Below are positions 26,042 through 34,184 of a stretch of 37,891 bases of DNA, piece by piece. Position numbers and translations under genes: made by a program. The stretch's first letter is position 1, and each line of letters starts with the position of its first letter. A model generated the notes under the pieces. It was not told the origin of the DNA, did not search any database, and saw only the letters and a list, made by a program, of their open reading frames with translations. Source of the stretch: Hyphomicrobiales bacterium (GTDB lineage: Bacteria > Pseudomonadota > Alphaproteobacteria > Rhizobiales > Xanthobacteraceae); contig JACESF010000038.1 in assembly GCA_013911975.1 (NCBI GenBank), positions 1 through 37,891 on the forward strand. Reading direction: 5' to 3'.

Positions 26042-26983
26042 ATGACGCGCTCCGCCCACCCCGCCGTTCTGGCGGCCGCTCTTTCGGCTCTCGCCCTGGG
26101 CGTCGCACAAGGGCCGGTGATGGCCCAGACCCCGGCCCCCGCCAAGCCCGCTGCTCCTGCCGCCGCCGCGGCCCCTGCGAAGCCGGCCGATGCGGATCCG
26201 ATCGTGGCGACCGTGAACGGCACGCCCATCCGCGCCAGCGAAGTGGCCATCGCCGAGGAAGACATCGGCCCCGGCCTGCCCCAGGTGCAGGGCGAGCAGC
26301 GCAAGGAATATGTGCTCTCCTTCCTCACCGATATGACTCTCCTGGCCCAGGCCGCTCAGGCCCAGAAGCTGGACCAGTCGCCCGACTTCCAGCATCGCCT
26401 CGCTTATGCCCGCACCAAGGCGCTCATGGAGGCGCTGATGCTGTCGGAGGCCAAGAAGGCCGTGACCGACGAGGCCAAGCGCAAGACCTATGACGAGTTC
26501 GTCGCCTCCACGAAGCCGGAGACCGAGGTGCGCGCCCGCCACATCCTGGTGGACGACGAGGCCAAGGCGAAGGAGATCGCGGCCAAGGCCAAGGGCGGCG
26601 CGGACTTCGCCCAGCTTGCCAAGGACAATTCCAAGGACAGCGCCGAGGACGGCGGCGATCTCGGCTATTTCACCAAGGACCAGATGGTCCCCGAATTCGC
26701 CGAGGCCGCGTTCAAGCTGGACAAGGGCCAGGTGTCGGACCCGGTGAAGAGCCAGTTCGGCTGGCACGTCATCAAGGTCGAGGACAAGCGCCAGAAGCCG
26801 GTGCCGACCTATGAGCAGGTGTCCGACCAGCTCGACCAGTATCTGGTGCGCAAGGCCCAGACCGAGCTCGTGACCAAGCTGCGCGCCGACGCCAAGGTGG
26901 AAAAGACCGCCGCCCCGGCCGCCCCGGCGCCCGCCGCTCCGGCTGCGCCCGCTCCGGCCGCGCCTGCTCCCGCGAAGAACTGA
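26042..26983 (+). CDS. periplasmic parvulin-type peptidyl-prolyl isomerase
   Basis: This is a 313-residue exported foldase. Its signal peptide ends near VMAQ (about 29). An Ala/Pro-rich linker follows, then a SurA/PrsA-like N-terminal helical part ([20 protein letters not shown], about 55-150). The parvulin domain (about 162-255) has [47 protein letters not shown] and [12 protein letters not shown], with the conserved His residues. A C-terminal Ala/Pro tail of about 25 residues is low complexity. ATG 26042 follows GAAGGA at a rather long spacing. A strong terminator closes this single-gene unit before argJ. Confidence 0.92.
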   Translation: MTRSAHPAVLAAALSALALGVAQGPVMAQTPAPAKPAAPAAAAAPAKPADADPIVATVNGTPIRASEVAIAEEDIGPGLPQVQGEQRKEYVLSFLTDMTLLAQAAQAQKLDQSPDFQHRLAYARTKALMEALMLSEAKKAVTDEAKRKTYDEFVASTKPETEVRARHILVDDEAKAKEIAAKAKGGADFAQLAKDNSKDSAEDGGDLGYFTKDQMVPEFAEAAFKLDKGQVSDPVKSQFGWHVIKVEDKRQKPVPTYEQVSDQLDQYLVRKAQTELVTKLRADAKVEKTAAPAAPAPAAPAAPAPAAPAPAKN

Positions 26984-27007
26984 GACGCGGCGCCATTGCG
27001 CTCACCG

Positions 27008-27037
27008 AAGGGCCGCCCTCGGGCGGCCCTTTTTATT
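27008..27037 (+). terminator. Rho-independent terminator after PPIase gene
   Basis: AAGGGCCGCCC and GGGCGGCCCTT form an 11-bp inverted repeat with a minimal loop, running into TTTTTATTT. It lies 24 nt past the PPIase stop. Confidence 0.9.
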
Positions 27038-27162
27038 TCCCGGGCTCGGAAAGTCCGTTCCCGGCTCATCATTGCCTGCATTTTCGGCAGCCCTTGCCTC
27101 CCGGCCCGACCTGCGGCACACCCACCGTGCCGGATCTGTCCGGCCATGCCATAGGTGGATCC

Positions 27163-28404
27163 ATGTCTGCGTCCGTCTCGCCCCTCGCGCCCAAGACACT
27201 TCCCGAAGTGCCGCCCGTCCCGGGCGTGGTCTTCGCCACGGCGGAGGCGGGGATCCGATACAAGGGGCGCACCGACGTGCTCCTGGCCTCGTTCGCGCGC
27301 GGCACCACCGTGGCGGGCGTCACCACCCGGTCCCTGTGCCCCTCGGCTGCCGTGGAATGGTGCCGGACGGTGCTCAAGAAGGGCAAGGCGCGCGGCCTCG
27401 TGGTGAATTCGGGCAATGCCAATGCCTTCACCGGCGTGAAGGGCCGCGAGTCCACGGCCCTCACCGCCGAGATCGCGTCCCGGGCGTTGGGCTGCAAGCC
27501 CGGCGAGGTGCTGCTGGCCTCCACCGGCGTCATCGGCGAGCCGCTGGACGCCACCAAGTTCGAGGGCGTGCTCCAGGCGACCCATGACCGCCTTGCGCCC
27601 GGCCCCTGGGTGGACGCGGCGCGCGCCATCATGACCACGGACACCTTCCCCAAGCTCGCCACCGCCACCGTCACCCTGGACGGCGTGGACGTGGTGATCG
27701 CGGGCATGGCCAAGGGCGCGGGCATGATCGCCCCCGACATGGCCACCATGCTGTCCTTCGTGTTCACCGACGCCCCCATCGCCGCCGACCTGCTCCAGAA
27801 GCTGCTGGCGAAGGGCGTGCGGGACACGTTCAACGCCGTCACCATCGACGGCGACACCTCCACCTCCGACACCCTGCTGTTGTTCGCCACCGGCGCCGCC
27901 AAGGCGCGGGGCGTGGCGCCCCTCAAGTCCTATGACGACCCGCGCGTGCGTGCGGTGCGCAAGGCGCTCCAGAAGGTGCTGGCGGACCTCGCCGAGCAGG
28001 TGGCCCGCGACGGCGAGGGCGCCCGCAAGCTGGTGCGGGTGAACGTGACCGGCGCGGTCTCGCGCAAGTCCGCCCGCCGCATCGCCATGTCCATCGCCAA
28101 TTCGCCGCTGGTGAAGACGGCGGTGGCGGGCGAGGACGCCAATTGGGGCCGCGTGGTCATGGCCGTGGGCAAGGCGGGCGAGCCCGCCGACCGCGACCGC
28201 CTCGCCATCTCCTTCGGCGACATCCGCGTCGCCGCCGAGGGCATGCGCGACCCCACCTATGACGAGGCCGCCGTCTCCGCCTACATGAAGAACGACGTGG
28301 TGGACATCACTGTGGACCTCGGCCTCGGCAAGGGCGCCGACCGGGTGCTCACTTGCGACCTCACCAAGGAATATGTGGCCATCAACGGCGATTACCGCTC
28401 ATGA
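27163..28404 (+). CDS. argJ: bifunctional ornithine acetyltransferase / N-acetylglutamate synthase
   Basis: This 413-residue enzyme recycles the acetyl group from N-acetylornithine to glutamate in arginine synthesis. It is made as a precursor that cleaves itself before the Thr of the ATML motif; here [13 protein letters not shown] places that nucleophile at about Thr195. [10 protein letters not shown], the oxyanion-hole motif STGVIGEPL and [10 protein letters not shown] are also intact, as are the C-terminal [20 protein letters not shown] region and INGDYRS end. Whether it is mono- or bifunctional cannot be told from sequence. ATG 27163 with SD AGGTGGATCC is chosen over upstream in-frame codons. 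Its stop overlaps the mutT start by 4 nt (ATGA). Confidence 0.96.
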   Translation: MSASVSPLAPKTLPEVPPVPGVVFATAEAGIRYKGRTDVLLASFARGTTVAGVTTRSLCPSAAVEWCRTVLKKGKARGLVVNSGNANAFTGVKGRESTALTAEIASRALGCKPGEVLLASTGVIGEPLDATKFEGVLQATHDRLAPGPWVDAARAIMTTDTFPKLATATVTLDGVDVVIAGMAKGAGMIAPDMATMLSFVFTDAPIAADLLQKLLAKGVRDTFNAVTIDGDTSTSDTLLLFATGAAKARGVAPLKSYDDPRVRAVRKALQKVLADLAEQVARDGEGARKLVRVNVTGAVSRKSARRIAMSIANSPLVKTAVAGEDANWGRVVMAVGKAGEPADRDRLAISFGDIRVAAEGMRDPTYDEAAVSAYMKNDVVDITVDLGLGKGADRVLTCDLTKEYVAINGDYRS

Positions 28405-28805
28405 AGATCACCCTGGTGGTGGCCTGCGCGCTCGTCGATGCCGACGGGCGCGTGCTCGTGGCCCAGCGCCCGGAAGGCAAGGCGCTGGCGGGGCTGTGGG
28501 AGTTTCCGGGCGGCAAGATGGAGCCCGGCGAGCGGCCGGAGGACACCCTCATCCGCGAGCTGAAGGAAGAGCTGGGCATCACCGTGAAGGAGGCGTGCCT
28601 CGCGCCGCTCACCTTCGCCAGCTATGCCTATCCGGACTTCCACCTGCTCATGCCGCTCTGGATCTGCCGCCGCTGGGAAGGCCAGGTGCAGGCGCTGGAG
28701 CATTCCGAGCTGAAATGGGTGCGCGCCGGCAAGCTGCGCGAACTGGACATGCCGCCCGCCGACGAGCCGCTGATCCCCCCGCTCATCGACCTGCTCGGGC
28801 CCTGA
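28401..28805 (+). CDS. mutT: Nudix hydrolase, MutT-type (8-oxo-dGTP diphosphatase)
   Basis: This 134-residue protein sanitises oxidised nucleotides by hydrolysing 8-oxo-dGTP. The Nudix box (37-60) fits G-x5-E-x7-R-E-U-x-E-E-x-G-U, with RELKEELGI as its catalytic half. [20 protein letters not shown] before it is characteristic of MutT itself. The start ATG overlaps the argJ stop (ATGA), so translation is coupled; argJ-mutT adjacency is common in Alphaproteobacteria. The next gene converges with only 4 nt between stops. Confidence 0.93.
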   Translation: MKITLVVACALVDADGRVLVAQRPEGKALAGLWEFPGGKMEPGERPEDTLIRELKEELGITVKEACLAPLTFASYAYPDFHLLMPLWICRRWEGQVQALEHSELKWVRAGKLRELDMPPADEPLIPPLIDLLGP

Positions 28806-28809
28806 TCGC

Positions 28810-29277
28810 TCAGTCCGCCTGCGGCGTGCCCATGAGGCCGCCGAGCGCGGTGCGCAGGGCGCCGGGCAGGGGCACCGGGCGGCGGTGCTCGCGGTCCACA
28901 TAGACATGGATGAAATGGCCCTGCGCGCAGGCGGTGTCGTCCGCGCCCTGGAAGATTGCGATCTCGTAGCGCACCGAGCTTGAGCCCAGCCGCGCCACCC
29001 GCACCCCGGCCGTCACCGGGGCGGGGATCTCCACGCTGCGGAAATAGGCGCAGCGCGTTTCCACCACGAGGCCGATCACCGGGCTGCGCTCCGGGTCCAG
29101 CACGCCGCGCTGCATGAGATAGGCGTTCACCGCCGTGTCGAAGAAGGAATAGAAGACCACGTTGTTCACGTGGCCGTAGATGTCCATGTCCGCCCAGCGG
29201 GTGGTGATGGGATAGTGGAACGCATAGTCCTTCAGGCGGGTGGGAAGCTCGCGGGCGGGCGCGACGGGGCCGCTCAT
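28810..29277 (-). CDS. acyl-CoA thioesterase, 4-hydroxybenzoyl-CoA thioesterase (YbgC-like) family
   Basis: This 155-residue hot-dog-fold protein hydrolyses acyl-CoA thioesters in its family. TTRWADMDIYGHVNN (26-39) holds the catalytic-position Asp32 and the GHVNN turn, and FDTAVNAYL begins the central helix; ETRCAYFRSVEIPAPV is the following strand. The substrate is unknown. It starts 27 nt after nfeD on the same strand with SD GAGGACACC, so it is probably the last gene of an SPFH-NfeD-thioesterase operon. Confidence 0.88.
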   Translation of the reverse strand: MSGPVAPARELPTRLKDYAFHYPITTRWADMDIYGHVNNVVFYSFFDTAVNAYLMQRGVLDPERSPVIGLVVETRCAYFRSVEIPAPVTAGVRVARLGSSSVRYEIAIFQGADDTACAQGHFIHVYVDREHRRPVPLPGALRTALGGLMGTPQAD

Positions 29278-29304
29278 GTCGGGTGTCCTCGGATGGGGTT
29301 CGGA

Positions 29305-29748
29305 TCAGGCGGGTTCGACGACGAGGACGGGGCCGACGGCGCGCTTGACCGTCACGCGGCTGCCGCCCGGCAGGTCCGGACCCTCGCAGCGCCAGACGGT
29401 GTCGTCCACGCGCACGGTGCCGAAGCCGCCCTCGATGGCGCTCTCCAGCACCAGAACATGCCCCACCAGTGCGTCCCCCCGGCGGTTCAGGAACGGGCGA
29501 TCGCTGGCCTTGTCGCGGACCGGCGACAGGCGGCGGCCGACGATGACGCTGATCACCGACAGGATCGCGAACAGGGCCACCTGCACCTGCCAGGGCAGGG
29601 CCAGCGCGAAGGAGGCGATGCCGGTCAGCGCCGCGGCGATGCCGAGCCAGAGCAGGGAGGCGCCCGGCACCACCACTTCGAGCGCCAGAAGCACGCCGCC
29701 GAGCGCGATCCAGCTCCAGGGGCTGGCCACCAGCCCGGCGAGGTCCAC
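29305..29748 (-). CDS. NfeD family membrane protein
   Basis: This 147-residue short-type NfeD has two to three membrane helices in the first half (WIALGGVLLALEVVVPGASLLWLGIAAAL and following) and a soluble OB-fold domain at the C-terminus (about 85-147; GHVLVLESAIEGGFGTVRVDD, then GSRVTVKRAVG). It lacks the serine-protease domain of long NfeD. NfeD proteins work with SPFH/stomatin partners, whose gene ends 3 nt upstream here. The start is GTG 29748 with SD GGGAGGG. Confidence 0.92.
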   Translation of the reverse strand: MDLAGLVASPWSWIALGGVLLALEVVVPGASLLWLGIAAALTGIASFALALPWQVQVALFAILSVISVIVGRRLSPVRDKASDRPFLNRRGDALVGHVLVLESAIEGGFGTVRVDDTVWRCEGPDLPGGSRVTVKRAVGPVLVVEPA

Positions 29749-29751
29749 GGC

Positions 29752-30747
29752 TCAGCCCTCCCGGCCGGCGGGCGGGGGCGCCTTGGGAACGGACGGCCCG
29801 GTGGGCCCGCCGGGGCGGCGGGCGGGCGCCGCCGCGAAGGCGTCCTTCGCCAGTTCGCCGATGCCGCCCAGCGAGGAGAGCAGCGCGGTCGCCTCGTAGG
29901 GCATGAGCACCACCTTCTGGTTCGGCGCGCCCGCGAGCCGCTCGAAGGCGCGGACATATTTCTCGGCGATGTAATAGTTCAGCGCCGCCGGGTCGCCCGC
30001 CGCCACCGCGGTGGACAGGATCGCGGTGGCCTTGGCGTCCGCTTCGCCCAGGCGCTCGCGCGCCTCCGCGTCGCGGAACGCGGCTTCCCGGCGGCCCTCG
30101 GCCTCCAGGATCTGCGACTGCTTCTGGCCCTCCGCCTTCAGGATCTGCGCCTGCCGGAGGCCCTCCGCCTCCAGCACGGCGGCGCGCTTGTCGCGCTCGG
30201 CCTTCATCTGCCGGGCCATGGCGGCCACGAGGTCGGCGGGGGGCACGATGTCCTTGATCTCGATGCGGTTGATCTTCACGCCCCAGGCCGAGACGGCGGC
30301 ATCCACCACCCGCAGCAGCCGCTCGTTGATCTCGTCGCGGTGGGACAGGAGCTGGTCCAGGTCCATGGACCCCATGACGGTGCGGATATTGGTGGTGGTG
30401 AGCGCGAGGATGGAGATGTCGAGGCGCGACACCTCGTAGCTCGCCTTGGCGGCGTCGATCACCTGGTAGAACACCACCCCGTCCACGGAGACGGTGGCAT
30501 TGTCCTTGGTGATGACCTCCTGGGTGGGCACGTCGTGAACCTGCTCCATCACGTTCACCCGGTTGCCGATCCGGTCGATGAAGGGGACGATGAGGTTCAG
30601 GCCCGGAAGCAGGGTGCGGGTGTAGCGGCGGAAGCGCTCCACGGTGAATTCATAGCCCTGGGGCACGGTCTTCACGCCCGCGAACACGATCGCCAGTGCA
30701 AGCACCAGCAGGACCAGGACGAAAAGGCTGGGTCCGCTCACGAACAT
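29752..30747 (-). CDS. SPFH/Band 7 (stomatin/QmcA-like) membrane protein
   Basis: This 331-residue protein has one N-terminal membrane helix (about 6-24), an SPFH domain (about 25-180; VPQGYEFTVERFRRYTRTL, PTQEVITKDNATVSVDGVVFYQ), and a long Ala/Glu helix (about 180-270). The helix includes 11-residue repeats of the type EAEGxRQAQIL. Such proteins form large ring or cage oligomers at membrane microdomains and influence protease activity and envelope quality control. The last 30 residues are Pro/Gly-rich. SD GGAGGACACG precedes ATG 30747. It is followed by nfeD, the usual partner. Confidence 0.94.
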   Translation of the reverse strand: MFVSGPSLFVLVLLVLALAIVFAGVKTVPQGYEFTVERFRRYTRTLLPGLNLIVPFIDRIGNRVNVMEQVHDVPTQEVITKDNATVSVDGVVFYQVIDAAKASYEVSRLDISILALTTTNIRTVMGSMDLDQLLSHRDEINERLLRVVDAAVSAWGVKINRIEIKDIVPPADLVAAMARQMKAERDKRAAVLEAEGLRQAQILKAEGQKQSQILEAEGRREAAFRDAEARERLGEADAKATAILSTAVAAGDPAALNYYIAEKYVRAFERLAGAPNQKVVLMPYEATALLSSLGGIGELAKDAFAAAPARRPGGPTGPSVPKAPPPAGREG

Positions 30748-30871
30748 CGTGTCCTCCGAAGGCGCCGCAGGGCGAGCGCCACAATGCCCCGCCCCGCCGC
30801 CGAGGTCGAGAGCCGCCTCGAGAGGCGCCGGAGGGGGTGACGACCCGGCGCCGTGTGCCTACAAAGGGCGC

Positions 30872-31456
30872 ATGGTCAAGCTGAACAAGATCTATACCCG
30901 CACCGGCGACGACGGCACGACGGGCCTCGGCACGGGCGAGCGCGTGCCCAAGCACGATCTGCGGGTGGACGCCTACGGCACGGTGGACGAGGCCAATGCG
31001 GCGCTCGGCCTCGCCCGGCTCCATCTGTCCCATTTGCCGGACCTGGATGCGCTGCTGGGCCGCATCCAGAACGATCTGTTCGACCTGGGCGCGGACCTGT
31101 GCACGCCCGAGCGCGAGGGCGCCCCGCCCCCGCCCTACGAGCCGCTGCGCATCGTCGCCGCGCAGGTGGACCGGCTGGAGGCGGACATCGACCGCCTGAA
31201 TGCCGACCTGCCCGCCTTGCGCTCCTTCGTCCTGCCGGGCGGCGAGCCTTCCGCCGCCTATCTGCACCTCGCCCGCACCGTGGCGCGGCGGGCGGAGCGC
31301 CAGATGGTGGAATTGTCCCGTCAGCCGGGCGAGGTGGTGGGACCGGCGGCCATCAAATATGTGAACCGCCTGTCCGACCTGCTGTTCGTGGCGAGCCGCT
31401 ACGTCAATGCGCGCGGCTGCGGCGACGTGCTCTGGGTGCCCGGCGCGAACCGCTAG
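30872..31456 (+). CDS. cob(I)yrinic acid a,c-diamide / cob(I)alamin adenosyltransferase, PduO type
   Basis: This 194-residue enzyme transfers adenosyl from ATP to cob(I)alamin, making coenzyme B12 for mutases such as methylmalonyl-CoA mutase. The ATP-binding N-terminus KIYTRTGDDGTTGLGTGERV is diagnostic of the PduO family; DAYGTVDEANAALGLAR, RSFVLPGG, ARTVARRAERQ and NRLSDLLFVASRY complete it. ATG 30872 has AAAGGGCGC just upstream; 41 open codons before it lack family match. It is divergent from the SPFH gene and stands alone. No mutase is in the window. Confidence 0.95.
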   Translation: MVKLNKIYTRTGDDGTTGLGTGERVPKHDLRVDAYGTVDEANAALGLARLHLSHLPDLDALLGRIQNDLFDLGADLCTPEREGAPPPPYEPLRIVAAQVDRLEADIDRLNADLPALRSFVLPGGEPSAAYLHLARTVARRAERQMVELSRQPGEVVGPAAIKYVNRLSDLLFVASRYVNARGCGDVLWVPGANR

Positions 31457-31505
31457 GTCGGATCGACATCCAAGCGGGCCAGACTGTCATTTTCAGAAGG
31501 CGACG

Positions 31506-31601
31506 CGTCATGGCCGGGCTCGTTCCGGCCATCCACGGGGTTTGGCCCGGTACGCGCCCAACCCGGAGGCGTGGATGCCCGGGACGCGCCGGGGCATGAC
31601 G
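31506..31601. repeat. palindromic extragenic repeat pair (REP/BIME-like)
   Basis: Two 32-bp arms (31506-31537 and 31570-31601) are inverted with 27 of 32 matches and a 32-bp spacer. Each arm is itself a near palindrome (for example ATGGCCGG with CCGGCCAT). The pair covers much of the 329-bp gene-free gap 31457-31785. From memory, sequences of this type are dispersed in many copies between genes in Rhizobiales. It holds no open frame of its own. Confidence 0.8.
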
Positions 31602-31714
31602 GTTCCGAGGGGCTGTCATCCATCGATCGATCTGACGGTCGATCCGCCCTGCAGCCGTTTCGAGCGAGCCGGAGTGAGGCTCGCGTGAAGACAATGCGAA
31701 CGGTCAAAGACATG

Positions 31715-31742
31715 GGGCCATTCCGGCGAACCGGAATGGCCC
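31715..31742 (-). terminator. hairpin after MaoC-like gene
   Basis: GGGCCATTCCGG and CCGGAATGGCCC form a 12-bp perfect stem with a CGAA loop. Read on the minus strand it follows the hydratase stop by 43 nt; only a weak T-rich run (ATGTCTTTG) comes after. Confidence 0.65.
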
Positions 31743-31785
31743 GAGACGTGGCCCGGGTGATGCCGGTCCGCCCTGCGGGAGCGCC

Positions 31786-32241
31786 TCAGCGCCCGCCGCC
31801 GGGCGGCGTCTCGGCGCGGGTGGGCACCTTGATCCAGGCTTCCCCGTCCAGCACCACGTCCTCGCCCACCGAGCAGGTGCAGGCGAGGCGCGCGCGGCGG
31901 CGCTCCGGCAGCAGCTCGGCCACTTCCACCCGCACCACCACTTCGTCGCCGATCTTCACCGGCGCGCGGAAATTCAGGGTCTGGGAGATATAGATGGCGC
32001 CCGGCCCGGGCAGGCGGGTGCCGAGCACGGCGGAGATCAGGCTCGCGGTGTAGAGGCCGTGGGCGATGCGGTGTCCGAACGGGGTCTTCGCGGCGAAATG
32101 CTCGGACAGGTGGATGGGATTGCGGTCGCCCGTCACCTCTGCGAAGCCCACCACGTCCGAGGAGGCGATCACCTTGCGCAGCTCTTCCGCAAGGCCGACC
32201 GAAAGGTCCTCGAAATACAGCACGCGAAGCTCGGGCAGCAT
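31786..32241 (-). CDS. MaoC-like dehydratase, (R)-specific enoyl-CoA hydratase candidate (PhaJ-like)
   Basis: This 151-residue single hot-dog protein has the hydratase-2 motif VTGDRNPIHL with catalytic-position Asp39 and His44, the 5-residue spacing of PhaJ. FGHRIAHGLYTASLISAVLG and GAIYISQTLNFRAPVKIGD follow. Enzymes of this type make (R)-3-hydroxyacyl-CoA from enoyl-CoA and can feed PHA synthesis; substrate preference cannot be told. ATG 32241 has SD GAGGAGGAAACC; upstream in-frame codons to 32295 are unlikely to be coding. A PHB role is suggested by phbAB-phaR in the same window but they are 9 kb away. Confidence 0.85.
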   Translation of the reverse strand: MLPELRVLYFEDLSVGLAEELRKVIASSDVVGFAEVTGDRNPIHLSEHFAAKTPFGHRIAHGLYTASLISAVLGTRLPGPGAIYISQTLNFRAPVKIGDEVVVRVEVAELLPERRRARLACTCSVGEDVVLDGEAWIKVPTRAETPPGGGR

Positions 32242-32454
32242 GGTTTCCTCCTCTATGGCGCCGTCCATAGGCAGGACGGTCGCGTCGGTGCGCAACCCCG
32301 TCGAAGGGCTGAGGTGCCGGTCGCCGGTTTGCGCCCCGGCGGCCCCGCTTGTAAGTTGCCCGCGCCAGCCGCCGCAAGGGGATGAGGGCGTGCTTCGTCA
32401 TCGCGGCGCCGCGGGGGGCGGCTGTCTCGGCCGCGCCGGCATCGGGAGAATGGA

Positions 32455-32883
32455 ATGACGGACCTGGTTCGCACGGTCACGCTGGGTGATCTCGCCACGA
32501 TGCTCCAGCAGAAGGGGTTCCGGGCTGAGACGGTGGAATGGCCCGGCGGCCGGGAAGCGCTGCGCAGCGCCACCGGCGGCGTCACCTTCAACGTGGTGGC
32601 CGGCAACAGCACCGGCGGCGCCTATCACGACTTCACCTATTTCGCGAGCTTCCGCATCGAGGGGCTGCCGGTGGAGGAGATCTGCGGCAAGTGGAACGCC
32701 GCGCGCCGCTTCGGCCGGGTTCATGCCCGCGACGGCGTGCTGAATTTCGAGATGGACGTGGTGCTCGGCACTGGCGTGTCCGAGGGCTATCTGGCGGTGA
32801 CGCTGGAATTGTGGAACCAGCTTCTGAACGAATTGCTCGCCGCGCTGCGCGAGGAAGCCGCTCGCCCCGCCCCGGCCGCGTGA
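32455..32883 (+). CDS. YbjN domain protein
   Basis: This 142-residue cytoplasmic protein has the YbjN fold: VTLGDLATMLQQKGFRAE, then GVTFNVVAGN, a strand YHDFTYFASF, GLPVEEICGKWNAARRFGRV and VLNFEMDVVLGTGVSEGYL. YbjN-like proteins are related to type III chaperone-like folds and affect stress and motility in enterobacteria; the function here is unknown. SD GGGAGA precedes ATG 32455. It ends before a strong bidirectional terminator. Confidence 0.85.
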   Translation: MTDLVRTVTLGDLATMLQQKGFRAETVEWPGGREALRSATGGVTFNVVAGNSTGGAYHDFTYFASFRIEGLPVEEICGKWNAARRFGRVHARDGVLNFEMDVVLGTGVSEGYLAVTLELWNQLLNELLAALREEAARPAPAA

Positions 32884-32912
32884 TCGCCACCGGCGCGAAG
32901 CGCCCCAAACGA

Positions 32913-32940
32913 AAACGGCCGGGCTTGCGCCCGGCCGTTT
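32913..32940. terminator. bidirectional Rho-independent terminator
   Basis: AAACGGCCGGGC and GCCCGGCCGTTT form a 12-bp perfect stem with a 4-nt loop. T-runs lie on both sides in the appropriate strand sense, better on the minus strand (TTTTCGTTT). It serves the convergent YbjN and OmpA-like genes. Confidence 0.88.
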
Positions 32941-32961
32941 GCATTTAAAGCCGTGCGGCGA

Positions 32962-33567
32962 TCAGCGGATCGGCGCGGGGGTGGGGCCGACGCGGCCCAC
33001 GGTGAAGATCTGCACCCGGCGGTTGACGCCGCTGGTGGGATTCTTCGGATCGATCAGCACTTCTTCGCCGAGGCCCACCGCTTCCAGGCGGTTGGGGCTC
33101 ACGTTGAACACGGTGGTGAGGGCGTTCACCACGGCGTCCGCGCGGGCCTGCGAGAGCTTCAGGTTGTAGTCGCGCGGGCCGGTCACGTCCGTGTTGCCGG
33201 TCACGATGAACTTGTAGCCGTGCAGGATCGGGTTGTGCAGCGCGTCGGCGATGGCGCCCAGCGTGCCGTAGGACGCGGGATCGATGATCGCCGAGTTCAG
33301 GCGGAACTGGATCTGCACGTTGATCTGCGGAAGCTTGTCCAGATCGAGCGCGAGATTGGGGCGGGTCAGCGCCTCGCCGGGATACTGCGCCATGTGCTTC
33401 TGCACCATCTGGCGGAGCTGCTCGGCGGAGATGGCCGGGGCCGTCTGCGTGAAGCCCTGGAGGCTCTGGAGGATCTGGCCGTCGGAGAGCTGGGTCTGGG
33501 CCAGCGCCGGAGCGGCGGAGAGCGCGAGCGAGGCCGCCAGCGCGAAGCGGATCAGAGGCGACGTCAT
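32962..33567 (-). CDS. OmpA-family (OmpA C-terminal domain) periplasmic protein
   Basis: This 201-residue exported protein has a signal peptide ending ALA|Q near residue 24. A short helical region (25-75) is followed by an OmpA-like domain (about 82-195). GNTDVTG holds Asp127 and LSQARADAV holds Arg142, the 15-residue pair that binds diaminopimelate in peptidoglycan. There is no lipobox and no beta-barrel, so it is a soluble periplasmic, wall-binding protein. SD GGAAGGACG lies upstream of ATG 33567. It starts 37 nt after the Cys-rich gene on the same strand and is probably in its operon. Confidence 0.9.
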   Translation of the reverse strand: MTSPLIRFALAASLALSAAPALAQTQLSDGQILQSLQGFTQTAPAISAEQLRQMVQKHMAQYPGEALTRPNLALDLDKLPQINVQIQFRLNSAIIDPASYGTLGAIADALHNPILHGYKFIVTGNTDVTGPRDYNLKLSQARADAVVNALTTVFNVSPNRLEAVGLGEEVLIDPKNPTSGVNRRVQIFTVGRVGPTPAPIR

Positions 33568-33604
33568 GTCGGTCGTCCTTCCTTTAACGTTCGGTTGGCG
33601 GGGA

Positions 33605-34024
33605 TCAGCGGTAGCCGGCGTCGGTGATCGCCTGGTTGCAGGCGGCCGAGACGACGTTCGTGGCTTCGAGCAGGCAGGAGAGCAGGTTGCCGTCCTGCGG
33701 AATCATCCCCTGGCAGAGCCGGGCCGCGTCCGCGTTGCAGATCTGCGCGATGGCGTCCTGCGCCGCGTCGCGCTTGGCGATGGAAGCCGTCGCCATGGCG
33801 TAGTCGGCCTGGCACTTGGCGGAGACCTTCGAGATCTTCGCGTCCATGCACGCCTGGAGCGCGCCGCCGCCCAGATTGACGGTCGGGCACAGCTTGTTGA
33901 TGTCCGGCCCGCAGCTCTTCGCAAGCAGGGCGCCGGCCTGCGCATAGCTGATGGTCTGCGCGTTCGCCGCCATGGCGGAACCCGCGAGCAGCGTAGCCGC
34001 CAGCAGAATTCGAATGCCCCTCAT
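33605..34024 (-). CDS. periplasmic cysteine-rich repeat protein (GLG1-type)
   Basis: This 139-residue exported protein has a signal peptide ending ANA|Q near residue 23. The mature part has eight Cys: 38, 46, 59, 71 and 96, 104, 117, 129. Both sets have exactly the spacing C-x7-C-x12-C-x11-C, offset by 58 residues, so the protein is an internal duplication of a four-Cys module. The pattern (CGPDINKLCP, then a Gly-rich turn) resembles the GLG1/Cys_rich_FGFR repeat, found in small alphaproteobacterial proteins of unknown function. Four disulfides per protein are likely after export. SD GGGAGGACAGG precedes ATG 34024. It lies upstream of the OmpA-like gene. Confidence 0.85.
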   Translation of the reverse strand: MRGIRILLAATLLAGSAMAANAQTISYAQAGALLAKSCGPDINKLCPTVNLGGGALQACMDAKISKVSAKCQADYAMATASIAKRDAAQDAIAQICNADAARLCQGMIPQDGNLLSCLLEATNVVSAACNQAITDAGYR

Positions 34025-34055
34025 CCTGTCCTCCCAACCCCAATGGTGGCCAATT

Positions 34056-34084
34056 GCTTACCAGAGGGCACGCCCTAACGTCAA
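34056..34084 (-). promoter_or_regulatory. candidate promoter of Cys-rich/OmpA-like genes
   Basis: On the minus strand TTGACG (34084-34079) and GTAAGC (34061-34056) are spaced 17 nt apart. The spacer contains the small palindrome AGGGC-AC-GCCCT (34065-34076, plus-strand reading). The -35 is strong, the -10 weak. Confidence 0.35.
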
Positions 34085-34184
34085 AGCGGCGGTAGCGCGG
34101 CAAATGAAAAATCCGAAAAGTTACATCATCTTGCGTCCGGCGGGCCGGGCGGCGGGCGCCTCGGAGGACGTTTTGCGGCCGGCC

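Noticed and set aside
26890..26983. Tandem repeat at the 3' end of the PPIase gene as a separate element
   Set aside because: It is simply codons for an Ala/Pro-rich tail, similar to the linker after the signal peptide; phase variation is possible in principle but the units are not perfect.
30749..30871. N-terminal extension of the adenosyltransferase
   Set aside because: The 41 extra codons are Ala/Pro/Gly/Arg-rich, have no family match and overlap the SPFH promoter region; ATG 30872 has its own SD.
31457..31785. A CRISPR array in the repeat-rich gap
   Set aside because: There are only two repeat units, in inverted orientation, not direct repeats with regular spacers.
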